From NCBI GenBank assembly GCA_964387205.1, contig CAYLVY010000002.1, positions 25,018 to 89,017 of the forward strand: a stretch of DNA of 64,000 bases. Direction: 5' to 3'. The position numbers and the translations under genes are program-made. Position 1 is the first letter of the stretch. Each line of letters starts with the position of its first letter. This DNA is from CAIVAT01 sp964387205 (GTDB taxonomy: Bacteria; Bacteroidota; Bacteroidia; Bacteroidales; FEN-979). Under the pieces are notes generated by a model. It searched no databases, was not told where the DNA came from, and worked only from the letters and a program-made list of their open reading frames with translations. Shown in pieces: positions 36,089-45,393 of this stretch.

Positions 36089-37237
36089 TCATAGCGGTAA
36101 ACTTGTTTTTTCGGGCAGGATCCGGAAACCCAGTTCCTTCAGCATTGCATAAGCGGAATGGTTAACCTGGACCGGTCTGATGCCGTATGCGTATAACTCC
36201 CGTCGGACAGGGTAATATTTCCGCTGCTTTTCAAACAATGCAGGATGGCTTTTCAATTGGTAATCATCGCGGAAAATATTGTAAGTATGCAAAATGGTTT
36301 CCCGCGCAATGTCAAAATCCGTTTTCCCCTCCGGGTTCAATACTATTTCCGGTGGATCTGCAGGAAATTCGCGCGGCACCCAGTCATCGAAGGGCAGATC
36401 AAAACACTTTGCCACAGATCTTACCGCCATGATGGTACCATTCGCCTTGCCATCCAGCGAATACCCTGCAATATGCGGAGTGCCGATCAGAGCGCATGAG
36501 AGCAGATCACGGTCGATCAGGGGCTCCTCTTCCCAGACATCCAGGATAACGCCTGACAGATGACCGGTACGGAGTGCTTTCTTCAATGCTGCAGTCTCCG
36601 CCACTCCTCCCCGGGAGGTGTTGATGAGCCATGCACCCGGTTTCATTGTTTCCAGGCTTACATCGTTCATCATGTGACGGGTGGGATCTGCTCCGCTCGT
36701 TTGAAGCGGAACATGGAGGGTAACGATATCCGATTGGCCTAAGAGCTTGCCGAGCGGCAGGAAGGGCTCCTCTCCCTCCAGCCTTGAACGGGGCGGATCG
36801 CATTTCAATACGGTCATGCCAAGAGCTTTGGCCAACTTTTCCACCCTTGATCCGACGTGGCCAACCCCGACGATCCCCAGCGTCATATCACGGGGAGACC
36901 GCTGAATATGATCACAAAGAACTGTGAGTGCCGATGCCACATACTGCATCACCGATCCGGCATTGCATCCCGGGGCATTGCTCCAGTGAATGTGTGCCTC
37001 ATTACAGTATCCGGTATCAATATGGTCAAAACCAATAGTAGCAGAAGCAATGCAACGCACCGCAGATCCTTCCAGCAAACCGCGGTTGCAGATAGTCCTC
37101 GTACGGATAATCAGTGCATCGGCATCCTTCACCGTGTCTCGGACTATCGCCTCACAGGGGAGATAGTCCACCTGCGCATATTCTTCCAGGGCATCTCGGA
37201 GAAACGGAATGGCATCATCGGCCACTATGCGGAGCAT
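36089..37237 (-). CDS. pdxB: 4-phosphoerythronate dehydrogenase
   Basis: 382 residues. The D-2-hydroxyacid dehydrogenase fold has the Rossmann motif GIVGVGHVGSRV, the substrate/NAD Arg in LINTSRGGV, Glu in DVWEEEP and His in TPHIAG. The extra C-terminal domain (FDIARETILHTYNIFRDDYQLK, PVRRELYAYGIRP) is typical of PdxB, which oxidises 4-phospho-D-erythronate in the DXP-independent-branch start of pyridoxal 5'-phosphate synthesis. Start 37237 is an ATG; a TTG two codons upstream is possible. It follows the small winged-helix gene with 6 bases between. Confidence 0.9.
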   Translation of the reverse strand: MLRIVADDAIPFLRDALEEYAQVDYLPCEAIVRDTVKDADALIIRTRTICNRGLLEGSAVRCIASATIGFDHIDTGYCNEAHIHWSNAPGCNAGSVMQYVASALTVLCDHIQRSPRDMTLGIVGVGHVGSRVEKLAKALGMTVLKCDPPRSRLEGEEPFLPLGKLLGQSDIVTLHVPLQTSGADPTRHMMNDVSLETMKPGAWLINTSRGGVAETAALKKALRTGHLSGVILDVWEEEPLIDRDLLSCALIGTPHIAGYSLDGKANGTIMAVRSVAKCFDLPFDDWVPREFPADPPEIVLNPEGKTDFDIARETILHTYNIFRDDYQLKSHPALFEKQRKYYPVRRELYAYGIRPVQVNHSAYAMLKELGFRILPEKTSLPL

Positions 37238-37243
37238 AACCAA

Positions 37244-37423
37244 CTATTTCGAGGGCTCCCAGTAGCAATTTTTGGGTGATGATATCCGGCCTGAAGTCTT
37301 GAGTTTCTTCATGGCTTTGTCAACCTCCTTGCGCTCAATACCCGATTTTTCTGCAACCTGACCGGCACTGACAGGTTGTCCGGCATCCCTGATCGCTTCA
37401 AATACTTTTTCTACGGTATCCAT
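37244..37423 (-). CDS. small winged-helix DNA-binding protein (59 aa)
   Basis: This short frame encodes MDTVEKVFEAIRDAGQPVSA and then GQVAEKSGIERKEVDKAM, the pattern of a short winged helix-turn-helix (like small transcriptional-regulator folds), and ends at a beta wing with NCYWEPSK. It starts at 37423 and ends 6 bases before pdxB, so they are probably co-transcribed. It could regulate its own operon or another target. At 59 residues it is easily missed by gene callers with a 60-residue limit. Confidence 0.7.
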   Translation of the reverse strand: MDTVEKVFEAIRDAGQPVSAGQVAEKSGIERKEVDKAMKKLKTSGRISSPKNCYWEPSK

Positions 37424-37493
37424 GATGTTTTTTTTTATTTACCCGACAAAATTAACGGAATTTTCCGGGAAGAGTACCGGATAAATCCGGACG

Positions 37494-37526
37494 TTTACAG
37501 GAAGTACTGCTTTTTGTTATCTTTGT
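37494..37526 (+). promoter_or_regulatory. promoter of the OB-fold lipoprotein gene
   Basis: TTTA (37494-37497), 20 bases, then TATCTTTGT (37518-37526) matches the Bacteroidetes -33/-7 consensus with ideal spacing. The ATG at 37551 lies about 18 bases after the expected start site. Confidence 0.6.
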
Positions 37527-37550
37527 ACCCCTAACCAATATTTCATCAAT

Positions 37551-38102
37551 ATGAACAGATTTTTCATCACCCTGCTGATCATCAGCGCATTCGCTATTAC
37601 CTCCTGCAACACCGGTACCCAGGATGAGCAGGCTGCAGCCAACGACACCACCATGCTTTCGGTGCTGACTTTCAGTCAACAAGCCGATTCCTGCATCGAT
37701 AAACCGGTGATCATCGAAGGAACCGTTTATCACACATGCAAGCACGGAGGCAAACGAATGTTCATCATCGACGGCACCGACAGCATCCGTGTAGAAATCA
37801 CCGCAGGGCCAACCATTAACAAATTCGATGAAGCGCTGGCCGGCAGCAGGGTCCGCGTAACCGGAATCCTTAAAGAGGAACGCATCGATACCAAATACCT
37901 TAACGAATGGGAAGCCGAGGTGCTGAAACCCGAGGAGGGCCACGAAACCGGCATTCATACCGGAGTAGCCGGACATGAAGATCATACAAAGGAAGATAAA
38001 CTGAACCAGATCAAAGCATTAAGAGAAGATCTTGCCAGCAGCGGGAAAGACCATCTCTCGTTTTTCTCCATCGAAGCCAGCAGCTATATCGAACTGAAAT
38101 AA
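37551..38102 (+). CDS. OB-fold lipoprotein
   Basis: 183 residues with a lipoprotein signal (ITLLIISAFAITSC, lipobox ITSC). An OB-fold core follows: CIDKPVIIEGTVYHTCKHGGKRMFIIDGTD and RVRVTGILKEERID. Two cysteines in VYHTCKHGG and HTC/DSC context may bind metal. The tail is His-rich (GHETGIHTGVAGHEDHTK) and precedes a helical end. It is anchored to the membrane on the periplasmic side. Its stop is 2 bases before the PepSY membrane gene, so the pair is co-translated. The role is unknown; a metal- or heme-related function is possible. Confidence 0.7.
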   Translation: MNRFFITLLIISAFAITSCNTGTQDEQAAANDTTMLSVLTFSQQADSCIDKPVIIEGTVYHTCKHGGKRMFIIDGTDSIRVEITAGPTINKFDEALAGSRVRVTGILKEERIDTKYLNEWEAEVLKPEEGHETGIHTGVAGHEDHTKEDKLNQIKALREDLASSGKDHLSFFSIEASSYIELK

Positions 38103-38104
38103 CA

Positions 38105-38671
38105 ATGGTCCAGGCGAAAAAGCTCAGGCGGTGGAACAATATCCTTCACCGCGATATCGGCTATTTATGTGTGGGTATGACCCTCATCTATGCCATCTCC
38201 GGTATTGTCCTCAACCACTTCAAATCAGGCGATTTCAAACACCCGGATTACAGCAAGTCGTTGTACGACCTGCGGGTTTCCATGCCGGCCAGCGGAACAG
38301 TCGATAAAACCTATGTACTGAAAGTCCTGGACGAAGCAGGAGAAGGCAGCAGTTTTAAAAGTTATATCGCCGGCGACGGATATGTCCAGATTTTTCTGGA
38401 TAAAGGTCTGCTCTATGTGGATACAAAAACCGGCGAAGCCCAGTTGGAGAAAAAAGTGCCAAGGTATGTCATCAAAGAGATGAACCTGTTGCATTATAAT
38501 AACCTTAAAAAGTTCTACACTTGGTTTTCTGACCTTTATGCTGTCGGTCTGATCATCCTGACCATCACCGGGCTATTTGTCCTCAGGGGAAAAAACGGGA
38601 TCCTTGGTCGCGGGGCCTGGCTTACCGCCATCGGGATCATATTGCCCGCCCTCTTTATTTTCTTCGGATGA
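38105..38671 (+). CDS. PepSY-associated inner-membrane protein
   Basis: 188 residues: a membrane helix near 20-40 (GYLCVGMTLIYAISGIVL), a periplasmic PepSY-like domain (about 55-125, YVLKVLDEAGEGSSF, YVQIFLDKGLLYVDTKTGE), and two C-terminal helices (about 140-160 and 168-186). The pattern WNNILHRDIGYL and LHYNNLKKFYTWFSDLYA is common to PepSY-TM proteins linked to iron or copper reduction. It may work with the OB-fold lipoprotein just upstream. The end overlaps an ATG (ATGA at 38668) that could start the mannosidase gene. Confidence 0.75.
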   Translation: MVQAKKLRRWNNILHRDIGYLCVGMTLIYAISGIVLNHFKSGDFKHPDYSKSLYDLRVSMPASGTVDKTYVLKVLDEAGEGSSFKSYIAGDGYVQIFLDKGLLYVDTKTGEAQLEKKVPRYVIKEMNLLHYNNLKKFYTWFSDLYAVGLIILTITGLFVLRGKNGILGRGAWLTAIGIILPALFIFFG

Positions 38672-38700
38672 TCCGGCCCGGCTATCAGGATATAACCACC

Positions 38701-41013
38701 ATGAAACACCTGCCCATCGCCGCCCTCTGCTGCCTGCTCACCCTGTTTGCTTCAGCAGGAGAACCCCTTCTCACCGGATATGTAAACCCCTTTATCGGAA
38801 CCATGGAGATGGGTCACACCTTCCCTGGCCCCTGCGTCCCTTTTGGATTTGTTCAGTTAAGCCCTGATACCGATACCATCCCTTATGAGGTTGGCGGTAA
38901 ATATAATCCCGGAGTTTACCGTTACTGTGCCGGTTACCAATATACCGACCCTACCATTGTTGGCTTTTCCCATACTCATTTCAGCGGAACAGGCCATTCC
39001 GACCTTGGCGATTTTCTGGTGATGCCTGTGGTCGGAGTCCTTCGGCTCAACCCCGGGACCGCCGATAAACCCGGATCAGGTTACCGCTCCCGTTACCGCA
39101 AGGAAACAGAAGAAGCATCCCCCGGTTATTATCGTGTCATTCTGGATGATCCCGGTGTAACCGCTGAACTGACCGCCACCGCACGGGCAGGCTTCCACCG
39201 CTACACTTTCCCTGAAACCGACAGCGCCCGCATCATCCTCGACCTGATCCATGGAATCTATCCCTACGATGGTAAAGTTACATGGGCTTCCCTTCAGGTT
39301 ATCAATGATACCTTGATAACCGGATACAGGATAACCCGCGGCTGGGCCAGAAGCCGGTATATCTATTTCGCGATCTCCTTCTCCGGACCATTCAGGAGTT
39401 ATGGCCTGGTCAATGATGAAAAACCAGTGTACCGTGGTTTCTGGCGGAGGTTCAGCGAAGACCGCAACTTCCCTGAAGCGGCAGGAAAAAAAATTCGGGC
39501 CCATTTCGATTTCTCCACAAAGGCAGGTGAACAAATACTCGTTAAAGTTGGCCTGTCGGCCGTCAGTACCAACGGCGCCCTTCAGGACCTGAAGACCGAA
39601 ATTCCGCACTGGAACTTTGATAAGACACGGGCTGAAGCTGTTAACGACTGGGAAGAGGCTCTGGGACGGATCAGGATCAAAGCAAACAGGCAGCAAATGG
39701 TGATCTTCTACACTGCACTCTACCACGCCTTCATGGCGCCTATGCTTTACACCGACTCTGATGGCCGCTACAGGGGTGTTGATCAGGAAATACACACAGC
39801 GAAAGGTTTTACCAACTACACCACCTTTTCTCTGTGGGATACCTATCGTGCCCAGCATCCCTTGCTGACCCTGCTCTTTCCCGGAAGAACCTCCGACATG
39901 GTTAACTCCATGCTTGCCCATTTTGAACAAAGCCCGCAAAAAATGCTGCCGGTCTGGTCGCATCACGGGCAGGAAAACTGGTGTATGATCGGATACCATG
40001 CTGTTCCGGTAATTGCCGATGCCTGGGTCAAAGGAATCCGTGGATTTGATCCCGGCCGCGCCTTCAGGGCCTGCGTAGCAACTGCCGAAAACAAATGGTA
40101 TGACGGCATTCAGGAATATACCGCCCTGGGATTTGCCCCCGATGATAAGGTAGGCAACTCAGCTTCCGTGACACTGGAGTATGCTTATGACGATTTCACC
40201 ATCGCCCGGTTTGCCGAAGAACTCGTGCGCAACCCGGAAACTCCTGATTCACTGCGATCATTCGCCGCTGCTGTACTTCCCCGCTTCAGCCGACGTTCGC
40301 TGAACTATCGCAACCTCTGGGACGCCTCCTCCGGGTTTATCCGCCCCAGAAAATCAGACGGCTCCTTTAAATCCCTCTTCGACCCCCTGAGTACCCATGG
40401 TCAGGGTTTTATCGAAGGAAATGCCTGGAACTACTCCCTGTACGTTCCGCACGATATCCCATATTTCATCAGCCTTACCGGCGGTGACCAGGCCTTTGTC
40501 AACCGGCTGGATTCCCTTTTCACCATGCATCTTGACGACCGGCACTTCGAAGGTACCGAAGATGTAACCCGTCACGGTATCATCGGAAATTACGTGCATG
40601 GCAACGAACCCAGCCACCACATCCCGTATCTTTACAATTACACATCGCAACCAGGTAAAACCAGGGAGCGGGTGCGTCAGATCGTCAACACCCTTTACAG
40701 GAATGAGCCGGACGGTTTGTGCGGAAACGACGACTGCGGCCAGATGAGCGCCTGGTACATCTTCAGCGTCCTCGGATTCTATCCTGTCTGCCCGGGTTCC
40801 ACCTCCTATGCACTGGGGATACCGTGTGTTCCTGAAGCCATTATCAGCCTTCCGGGAGGTAAAACTCTGACCATCGAAGCTACCCGCTATTCTCCGGAAA
40901 AAACAGGCGTAAAATCCATCACCCTGAACGGAAATCGCCTGAAAGATAATTTTCTGGATCACTATTCGTTATTACAGGGCGGCAAACTCGTTTTTGAGTT
41001 GACTGACCGCTGA
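38701..41013 (+). CDS. GH92 alpha-1,2-mannosidase-type glycosidase
   Basis: 770 residues from the ATG at 38701, which opens a signal peptide (MKHLPIAALCCLLTLFASAG). The GH92 fold is evident: VNPFIGTMEMGHTFPGPCVP, FGFVQLSPDTDTIP, YRYCAGYQYTDPTIVGFSHTH, HHGQENWCMIGYHAVPVIAD, GNEPSHHIPYLYNYT and CGNDDCGQMSAWYIFSVLGF, the last including the general-base aspartates. The family uses calcium and removes alpha-mannose from yeast mannan or high-mannose N-glycans. It is periplasmic or at the outer surface. An ATG at 38668 overlapping the previous stop would add 11 residues. No SusCD pair is nearby, so this is not a classic PUL. Confidence 0.9.
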   Translation: MKHLPIAALCCLLTLFASAGEPLLTGYVNPFIGTMEMGHTFPGPCVPFGFVQLSPDTDTIPYEVGGKYNPGVYRYCAGYQYTDPTIVGFSHTHFSGTGHSDLGDFLVMPVVGVLRLNPGTADKPGSGYRSRYRKETEEASPGYYRVILDDPGVTAELTATARAGFHRYTFPETDSARIILDLIHGIYPYDGKVTWASLQVINDTLITGYRITRGWARSRYIYFAISFSGPFRSYGLVNDEKPVYRGFWRRFSEDRNFPEAAGKKIRAHFDFSTKAGEQILVKVGLSAVSTNGALQDLKTEIPHWNFDKTRAEAVNDWEEALGRIRIKANRQQMVIFYTALYHAFMAPMLYTDSDGRYRGVDQEIHTAKGFTNYTTFSLWDTYRAQHPLLTLLFPGRTSDMVNSMLAHFEQSPQKMLPVWSHHGQENWCMIGYHAVPVIADAWVKGIRGFDPGRAFRACVATAENKWYDGIQEYTALGFAPDDKVGNSASVTLEYAYDDFTIARFAEELVRNPETPDSLRSFAAAVLPRFSRRSLNYRNLWDASSGFIRPRKSDGSFKSLFDPLSTHGQGFIEGNAWNYSLYVPHDIPYFISLTGGDQAFVNRLDSLFTMHLDDRHFEGTEDVTRHGIIGNYVHGNEPSHHIPYLYNYTSQPGKTRERVRQIVNTLYRNEPDGLCGNDDCGQMSAWYIFSVLGFYPVCPGSTSYALGIPCVPEAIISLPGGKTLTIEATRYSPEKTGVKSITLNGNRLKDNFLDHYSLLQGGKLVFELTDR

Positions 41014-41062
41014 TCACCAATATCTGTCTGAATTATGTCGCACCTTTTTGATCATATCCGCC

Positions 41063-42742
41063 ATGAAACGACTTTATGTACTTTTCCTGCTCTTATTGAT
41101 ACCTCCTGCTCTTTTTTCCCAAAATCAGAAGCATGTGGTCTTCCTTACCGATAAAGACAACAATCCCTATTCACTCAGCAACCCGTCGGCATTTCTCTCC
41201 CAGAGGGCTTTGGAACGCCGCGCGATGAGTATGATTGTGCCCGACTGGAAAGACCTTCCGGTCACCCCCTCCTATGTATCACAAATTGCCGCAACCGGTG
41301 CGGAGGTCATATACCCCCTACGGTGGTTCAATGCCGTTGTTGTCAAAACCAGCGACCCATCCGTACTCTCCGCCATCGCCGCCCTTCCTTTTGTGAGCCA
41401 TGTCGATATGGTCGTCGACCATCTCTTCGACAAATCATCCTCCGATGGGGGTACACAACAGTCATCCTCCATCGCACCGGTGGAACCCCTGCAATCTGCA
41501 TCGGTAGCAGTTTCAGGCAAATCCGGCGCTTTTGACTATGGTCAGGCATATAACCAAGCCCATATGATCGCCGTCGATGAACTACATAACATGGGTTATA
41601 CCGGCGCAGGGATGGTCATAGCGGTTCTTGATGCAGGATTTTACCGTGTCGATCAGATACTGGCTTTCGACAGCCTTTTTACACAAAACCGGATCCTTGG
41701 AACACGCGATTTCCATCTTCCCGGCAACAATGTTTACGGGGAAGATATGCACACCCACGGCACCAGCGTCCTTAGTACCATGGGTGCAAACCTGCCCGGC
41801 GAGATGGTCGGAACCGCCCCACACGCCTCTTACTGGCTGATCCGTACTGAAGTCGGGGAATATGAAGCCCTGGTTGAAGAGTATAACTGGGCAGCCGGTG
41901 CCGAATTCGCCGACAGCGTCGGGGTTGATATCATCAACTCTTCCCTCGGGTATACCACTTTCGATAATCCGGTGTATGATCACACCTATGGTGATATGGA
42001 CGGGAAAACCACGCCCGTAACCAGGGCTGCCGACATTGCAGCTAGCCGTGGTATGCTGGTTGTCAACAGCGCCGGTAACAGCGGCGGCGGTTCCTGGCAA
42101 TATATCGGAGCTCCGGCCGATGGCGACAGTGTCTTCTCAATAGGCGCTGTTAACGGACAGGGAATTTACGCCTCCTTCAGTTCCACCGGCCCAACCAGTG
42201 ATGGAAGGACCAAACCAGATGTAACAGCCCAGGGCCAGGGAACCATTGTCGTTTCCGGCTGGGGTTTCCCCATGCCTGGCAGCGGGACCTCCTTCTCGTC
42301 ACCGGTTACCGCCGGCGGTCTCGCATGCCTGTGGCAATCCCGTCCGGTATTAACCGCACAGCAAATCCGCGAAGCCGTTCGAAATACGGCTTCCATGGCC
42401 AGTGCACCCGACCAGCTTTACGGTTGGGGAATACCCAACCTGGTCAATGCCCGCCTGTATCTCAACACGACCTCACCCCAACCGGCGGCCAAACCATCTT
42501 TCGTACTACTGCCCAATCCGTTTCGCAACGAGCCATGTCTCCGCAATATCTCCGACAAGGAAATTGACGTCAGGATAGAGATCTCCGCCTCCGGCGGGAA
42601 GGTCATCTCGTACAAACCATTAACCTTCACCTCCGGTGAAACAAAAAGTCTGGATGATCTTTCCGGTCAGCCCGCCGGTTTATACCTGATAAAACTGCAA
42701 ACACGGGAAGGCAATGCACTGATCAAGGCCGTGAAATTATAA
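41063..42742 (+). CDS. subtilase (S8) protease with T9SS tail
   Basis: 559 residues with a signal peptide (MKRLYVLFLLLLIPPALFSQ). An inhibitor-like propeptide precedes the S8 domain, in which the triad is Asp190 (VIAVLDAGF), His232 (MHTHGTSV) and Ser410 (GTSFSSP). The oxyanion Asn is in VVNSAGNSGG. The last about 80 residues (LLPNPFRNEPCLR, PAGLYLIKLQTREGNALI) form a T9SS sorting domain. It is a secreted or surface serine protease. The stop codon overlaps the stop of the convergent glycosyltransferase (shared TTATAA at 42737-42742). Confidence 0.9.
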   Translation: MKRLYVLFLLLLIPPALFSQNQKHVVFLTDKDNNPYSLSNPSAFLSQRALERRAMSMIVPDWKDLPVTPSYVSQIAATGAEVIYPLRWFNAVVVKTSDPSVLSAIAALPFVSHVDMVVDHLFDKSSSDGGTQQSSSIAPVEPLQSASVAVSGKSGAFDYGQAYNQAHMIAVDELHNMGYTGAGMVIAVLDAGFYRVDQILAFDSLFTQNRILGTRDFHLPGNNVYGEDMHTHGTSVLSTMGANLPGEMVGTAPHASYWLIRTEVGEYEALVEEYNWAAGAEFADSVGVDIINSSLGYTTFDNPVYDHTYGDMDGKTTPVTRAADIAASRGMLVVNSAGNSGGGSWQYIGAPADGDSVFSIGAVNGQGIYASFSSTGPTSDGRTKPDVTAQGQGTIVVSGWGFPMPGSGTSFSSPVTAGGLACLWQSRPVLTAQQIREAVRNTASMASAPDQLYGWGIPNLVNARLYLNTTSPQPAAKPSFVLLPNPFRNEPCLRNISDKEIDVRIEISASGGKVISYKPLTFTSGETKSLDDLSGQPAGLYLIKLQTREGNALIKAVKL

Positions 42743-43942
42743 TACCCGTCTCCCTTTCCATCTGAACGGCCTGAACAGGGCAATCACCGCGGTTACGGGA
42801 ACGTAGAGCAATTGAACTAATACAGCCGGGAATAAAAACCATAAACCGCCGCCATGACCTCTGAACCGGTACATCATCCGGGCAGGAAAAAAATCAACGG
42901 CGGCTTTCCAGAATATCAACCCGGCTGTCATGGCCATCCACAACGGTGTAAAACCCAGGACACCTTTCGCCCCGGCGGTGATGATCCAGACAATGGGTAA
43001 AAATGTAACGATCCCCGCCAGTATTAAATAGCCTTCACGGTATGCCCGGCTTTTGGACAACCACCTGACACGCTGGTCGAAGAACTCCCTGACCCCCGCC
43101 ACTGCGTCGGTTTCCACCACAGCTTGCCGGTCGAAAACAAAACGAATGGCATCTTTTCCATATCCTTCTCGTATCGCCAACATTAGAAACTGGTCATCAC
43201 CGGAACTAAAACGGATATGTTGATAAAAACCACCGGTTTCAAAGAAACATTGGCGCCGGAATGCCATATTGCCGCCATTGGCGGTTACCGGAAAACCCCA
43301 GTATGCCGAACCGGCGGTAACTCCCATAACCCCCAGGAATTCTGTCTCCTGCAACCGTTGCAAGATGTTTCCGGACCTGGTGTAGAAAACAGGCCCCAGC
43401 GCCATCATGATCCTTTCGTCGGAAAAAGGGGAAACCATGGATACCATCCATTCCGAGACAGGCTTTGTATCACCATCGGTACATAGAATGATCCCGCCCC
43501 GGGCAACCCTGATGGCGCGTGTAAGGGCCGCTTTTTTCCCTTTCACCCGATCTCTCCCCGGCTCCGGTGTTATCAGTTTAACGGGAAAACCGGGATGGTC
43601 GTGCAAAAATTTTACGATCAGGGCAGGACCTGAATCCTCTGAAAAATCATCACTGATCAGTACTTCAAAGCGATCACGCGGATAATCCTGGGTGAGCAAT
43701 GACTGCAGCAGTACCGGAATTCTGCCCTCCTCATTGCGTATCGACACGATGACCGAAATAAAAGGATACTCTTCGTCGCTTTTGGTCAGATCCTGCTGCC
43801 GCGGATTCTTCATCCCCCGCCTGCAACCTGCCGCCGTCCATATCATAAAGACGGTGTAAGCAATGAATACCAGGATTCCGGTTATCGGGTAAATGAGGTC
43901 AAAACAGGTCAATGCGGATATATCCCGGCAGCCATCCATCAT
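42737..43942 (-). CDS. family 2 glycosyltransferase, membrane-bound
   Basis: About 401 residues. An N-terminal helix (LIYPITGILVFIAYTVFMIW) is followed by a GT2 domain: VIVSIRNEEGRI, ISDDFSEDSG, the DxD in LCTDGDTKPV, GGNMAFRR, RFSSGDDQFL, and the acceptor motif FDQRVRWLSKS. Three or four helices follow at the end. It uses nucleotide sugars and faces the cytoplasm. The start at 43942 overlaps the upstream stop as ATGA, which argues for it over a TTG at 43969. It is the last gene of an exopolysaccharide operon. The stop is shared in antisense with the subtilase gene. Confidence 0.87.
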   Translation of the reverse strand: MMDGCRDISALTCFDLIYPITGILVFIAYTVFMIWTAAGCRRGMKNPRQQDLTKSDEEYPFISVIVSIRNEEGRIPVLLQSLLTQDYPRDRFEVLISDDFSEDSGPALIVKFLHDHPGFPVKLITPEPGRDRVKGKKAALTRAIRVARGGIILCTDGDTKPVSEWMVSMVSPFSDERIMMALGPVFYTRSGNILQRLQETEFLGVMGVTAGSAYWGFPVTANGGNMAFRRQCFFETGGFYQHIRFSSGDDQFLMLAIREGYGKDAIRFVFDRQAVVETDAVAGVREFFDQRVRWLSKSRAYREGYLILAGIVTFLPIVWIITAGAKGVLGFTPLWMAMTAGLIFWKAAVDFFPARMMYRFRGHGGGLWFLFPAVLVQLLYVPVTAVIALFRPFRWKGRRVL

Positions 43943-44658
43943 TTCAAATATATCCGGTAGCTGAGGCAACCGGTAAATGAGTCCCCGTTCACAAGGGCCG
44001 TTTTCATGCAGAGATGCCGGAACAACAGTACCTCTGCCCCTACGCTGACCACATTTCCGTCATGGTCGGCCATCAGCGACAGCCGCCAGGGTGTCCGTTG
44101 CCAGGAAAGGCTGATGCCACCCCACAGCCCAAGTAATTCATAATTCCTTGATACAAGCCAGTTTGTCCCGTATCCAACGGTTCCTTCAGCATATAATCCT
44201 GTGTTTCCGATATCCATGCCTTTGGTCACCACGAGGTAGGAAGATTCAAAATGCCTGGCCGATCCGCTTTCGAGGGAGGTAATGAAATCGTGGACTCCGA
44301 TGGTGACCGAAGGCCACCATTTGCGCTCCTTCAGCAAACGCGCCCTGACGCTGGGCATTCGGTCGGAGACATGGCTGCTGTAGTCTGGTAATCCTAACTG
44401 ACGGGTAAACCGGAAGTCTACCTCCAGGAAAGGAAGAAAGGTCATGCTGACGAATGCCGTTGCTGCGTGATATTTGTAATTGGTATAGGCCAGATATTTC
44501 CGTGGAAGGAAACTGGTACCGATATAGAAAGTACCATCCGGATTGAGACTTGCGGATGGGATTCTGATATATCCCGGTATGCCGGAGGTAGATTGGGCCG
44601 GGAGTAAAACCGGAAAAAAAAGGAGTGCGACAAAGATGGCAACGGTAAAAAACCGCAT
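43939..44658 (-). CDS. YjbH-domain protein, N-terminal type (exopolysaccharide)
   Basis: 239 residues with a signal peptide (FFTVAIFVALLFFPVLLPAQ). The sequence STSGIPGYIRIPSASLNPDG, then FYIGTSFLPRKYLA and FLPFLEVDFRFTRQLGLP, matches the first part of YjbH/GfcD proteins, predicted outer-membrane barrels used in group 4 capsule or exopolysaccharide secretion. Typical YjbH proteins are about 700 residues; here the N-terminal and C-terminal YjbH parts are coded by separate genes. It overlaps the downstream glycosyltransferase start by 4 bases and follows the beta-barrel gene after 9 bases. Confidence 0.75.
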   Translation of the reverse strand: MRFFTVAIFVALLFFPVLLPAQSTSGIPGYIRIPSASLNPDGTFYIGTSFLPRKYLAYTNYKYHAATAFVSMTFLPFLEVDFRFTRQLGLPDYSSHVSDRMPSVRARLLKERKWWPSVTIGVHDFITSLESGSARHFESSYLVVTKGMDIGNTGLYAEGTVGYGTNWLVSRNYELLGLWGGISLSWQRTPWRLSLMADHDGNVVSVGAEVLLFRHLCMKTALVNGDSFTGCLSYRIYLK

Positions 44659-44667
44659 GCAGATAAT

Positions 44668-45393
44668 TTATTTCAGCCGGTAACTGAGATGAAGGCCGAT
44701 TCTGGGGCCTGCCAGTGAAACACGATGACTGGTCACTTCACCCTGTGTTGACTGTTTCATCTCCTGGGTATATCCTCCAAAGATGTAGTTGAACTCCAAT
44801 GCAACGCCGAGATGGCGGGCGAAAAGTCGTTCCAGCCCCACTGTGGCCATGCCGGTAAGGTCCTGACCATGGTTGGTGTACAGTTCCTCTTCATTATCAA
44901 ATGGTTGTCTCCGGAACTTATTCCGTATCATGTTGAAGTTCGCGCCGGCGCCGGCATACGGTGATATCCCGGCGAAGGTAAGGAAAGCCGCCTTATATCT
45001 AAGGTCCAGGGAGAGGGTGGTGAGGGTGGTGGTCAACTCCTCTGTTCCTTTGACTTCTCCGGTTTTAACAGTTCCTGAATTTACTTTCTGACCCCAGAGG
45101 GATCCGGCGCCTCTGAGATAGAGGTTCCTGTATAGCGACAGTTCAATGAATGCGCCATAAAACGCGGCTCCGGAGAATGAATTCTCCCAACCATGATCTT
45201 TGAAATAGTTGTTGTTCCAGTAGTCATTTGATGGTTTATACCATCCTGCGGAGATTCCGGCACCGCGGAATCCAAAACCACTCACCCCCTTTTCCGTCGC
45301 AGTATTCTGCGCGGTAATCAACTGAGGAAGTAAACATAAAAGAGCGGTTAAAAAGATCAGCAGTAGTGTGTTGCGAAACACCAACCTCATCAT
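44668..45393 (-). CDS. outer-membrane beta-barrel protein
   Basis: 241 residues with a signal peptide (LLLIFLTALLCLLPQLITAQ). The remainder alternates amphipathic strands (GFGFRGAGISAGWYKP, NLYLRGAGSLWG, LGVALEFNYIFGGY) and ends in a strand with a terminal aromatic-type residue pattern (PRIGLHLSYRLK), as in small OmpA/OmpW-type barrels. It starts at an ATG overlapping the stop of the lipoprotein gene (4 bases). It probably helps carry or anchor polysaccharide, but no specific family could be recognised. Confidence 0.7.
   Translation of the reverse strand: MMRLVFRNTLLLIFLTALLCLLPQLITAQNTATEKGVSGFGFRGAGISAGWYKPSNDYWNNNYFKDHGWENSFSGAAFYGAFIELSLYRNLYLRGAGSLWGQKVNSGTVKTGEVKGTEELTTTLTTLSLDLRYKAAFLTFAGISPYAGAGANFNMIRNKFRRQPFDNEEELYTNHGQDLTGMATVGLERLFARHLGVALEFNYIFGGYTQEMKQSTQGEVTSHRVSLAGPRIGLHLSYRLK

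Noticed and set aside
39076..39999. 307-residue ORF antisense to the GH92 gene
   Set aside because: Shadow of a clearly conserved glycosidase.
42737..42742. Overlapping stops of the subtilase and glycosyltransferase genes as a special element
   Set aside because: The palindromic TTATAA simply gives TAA to both strands; this is common at convergent gene ends.
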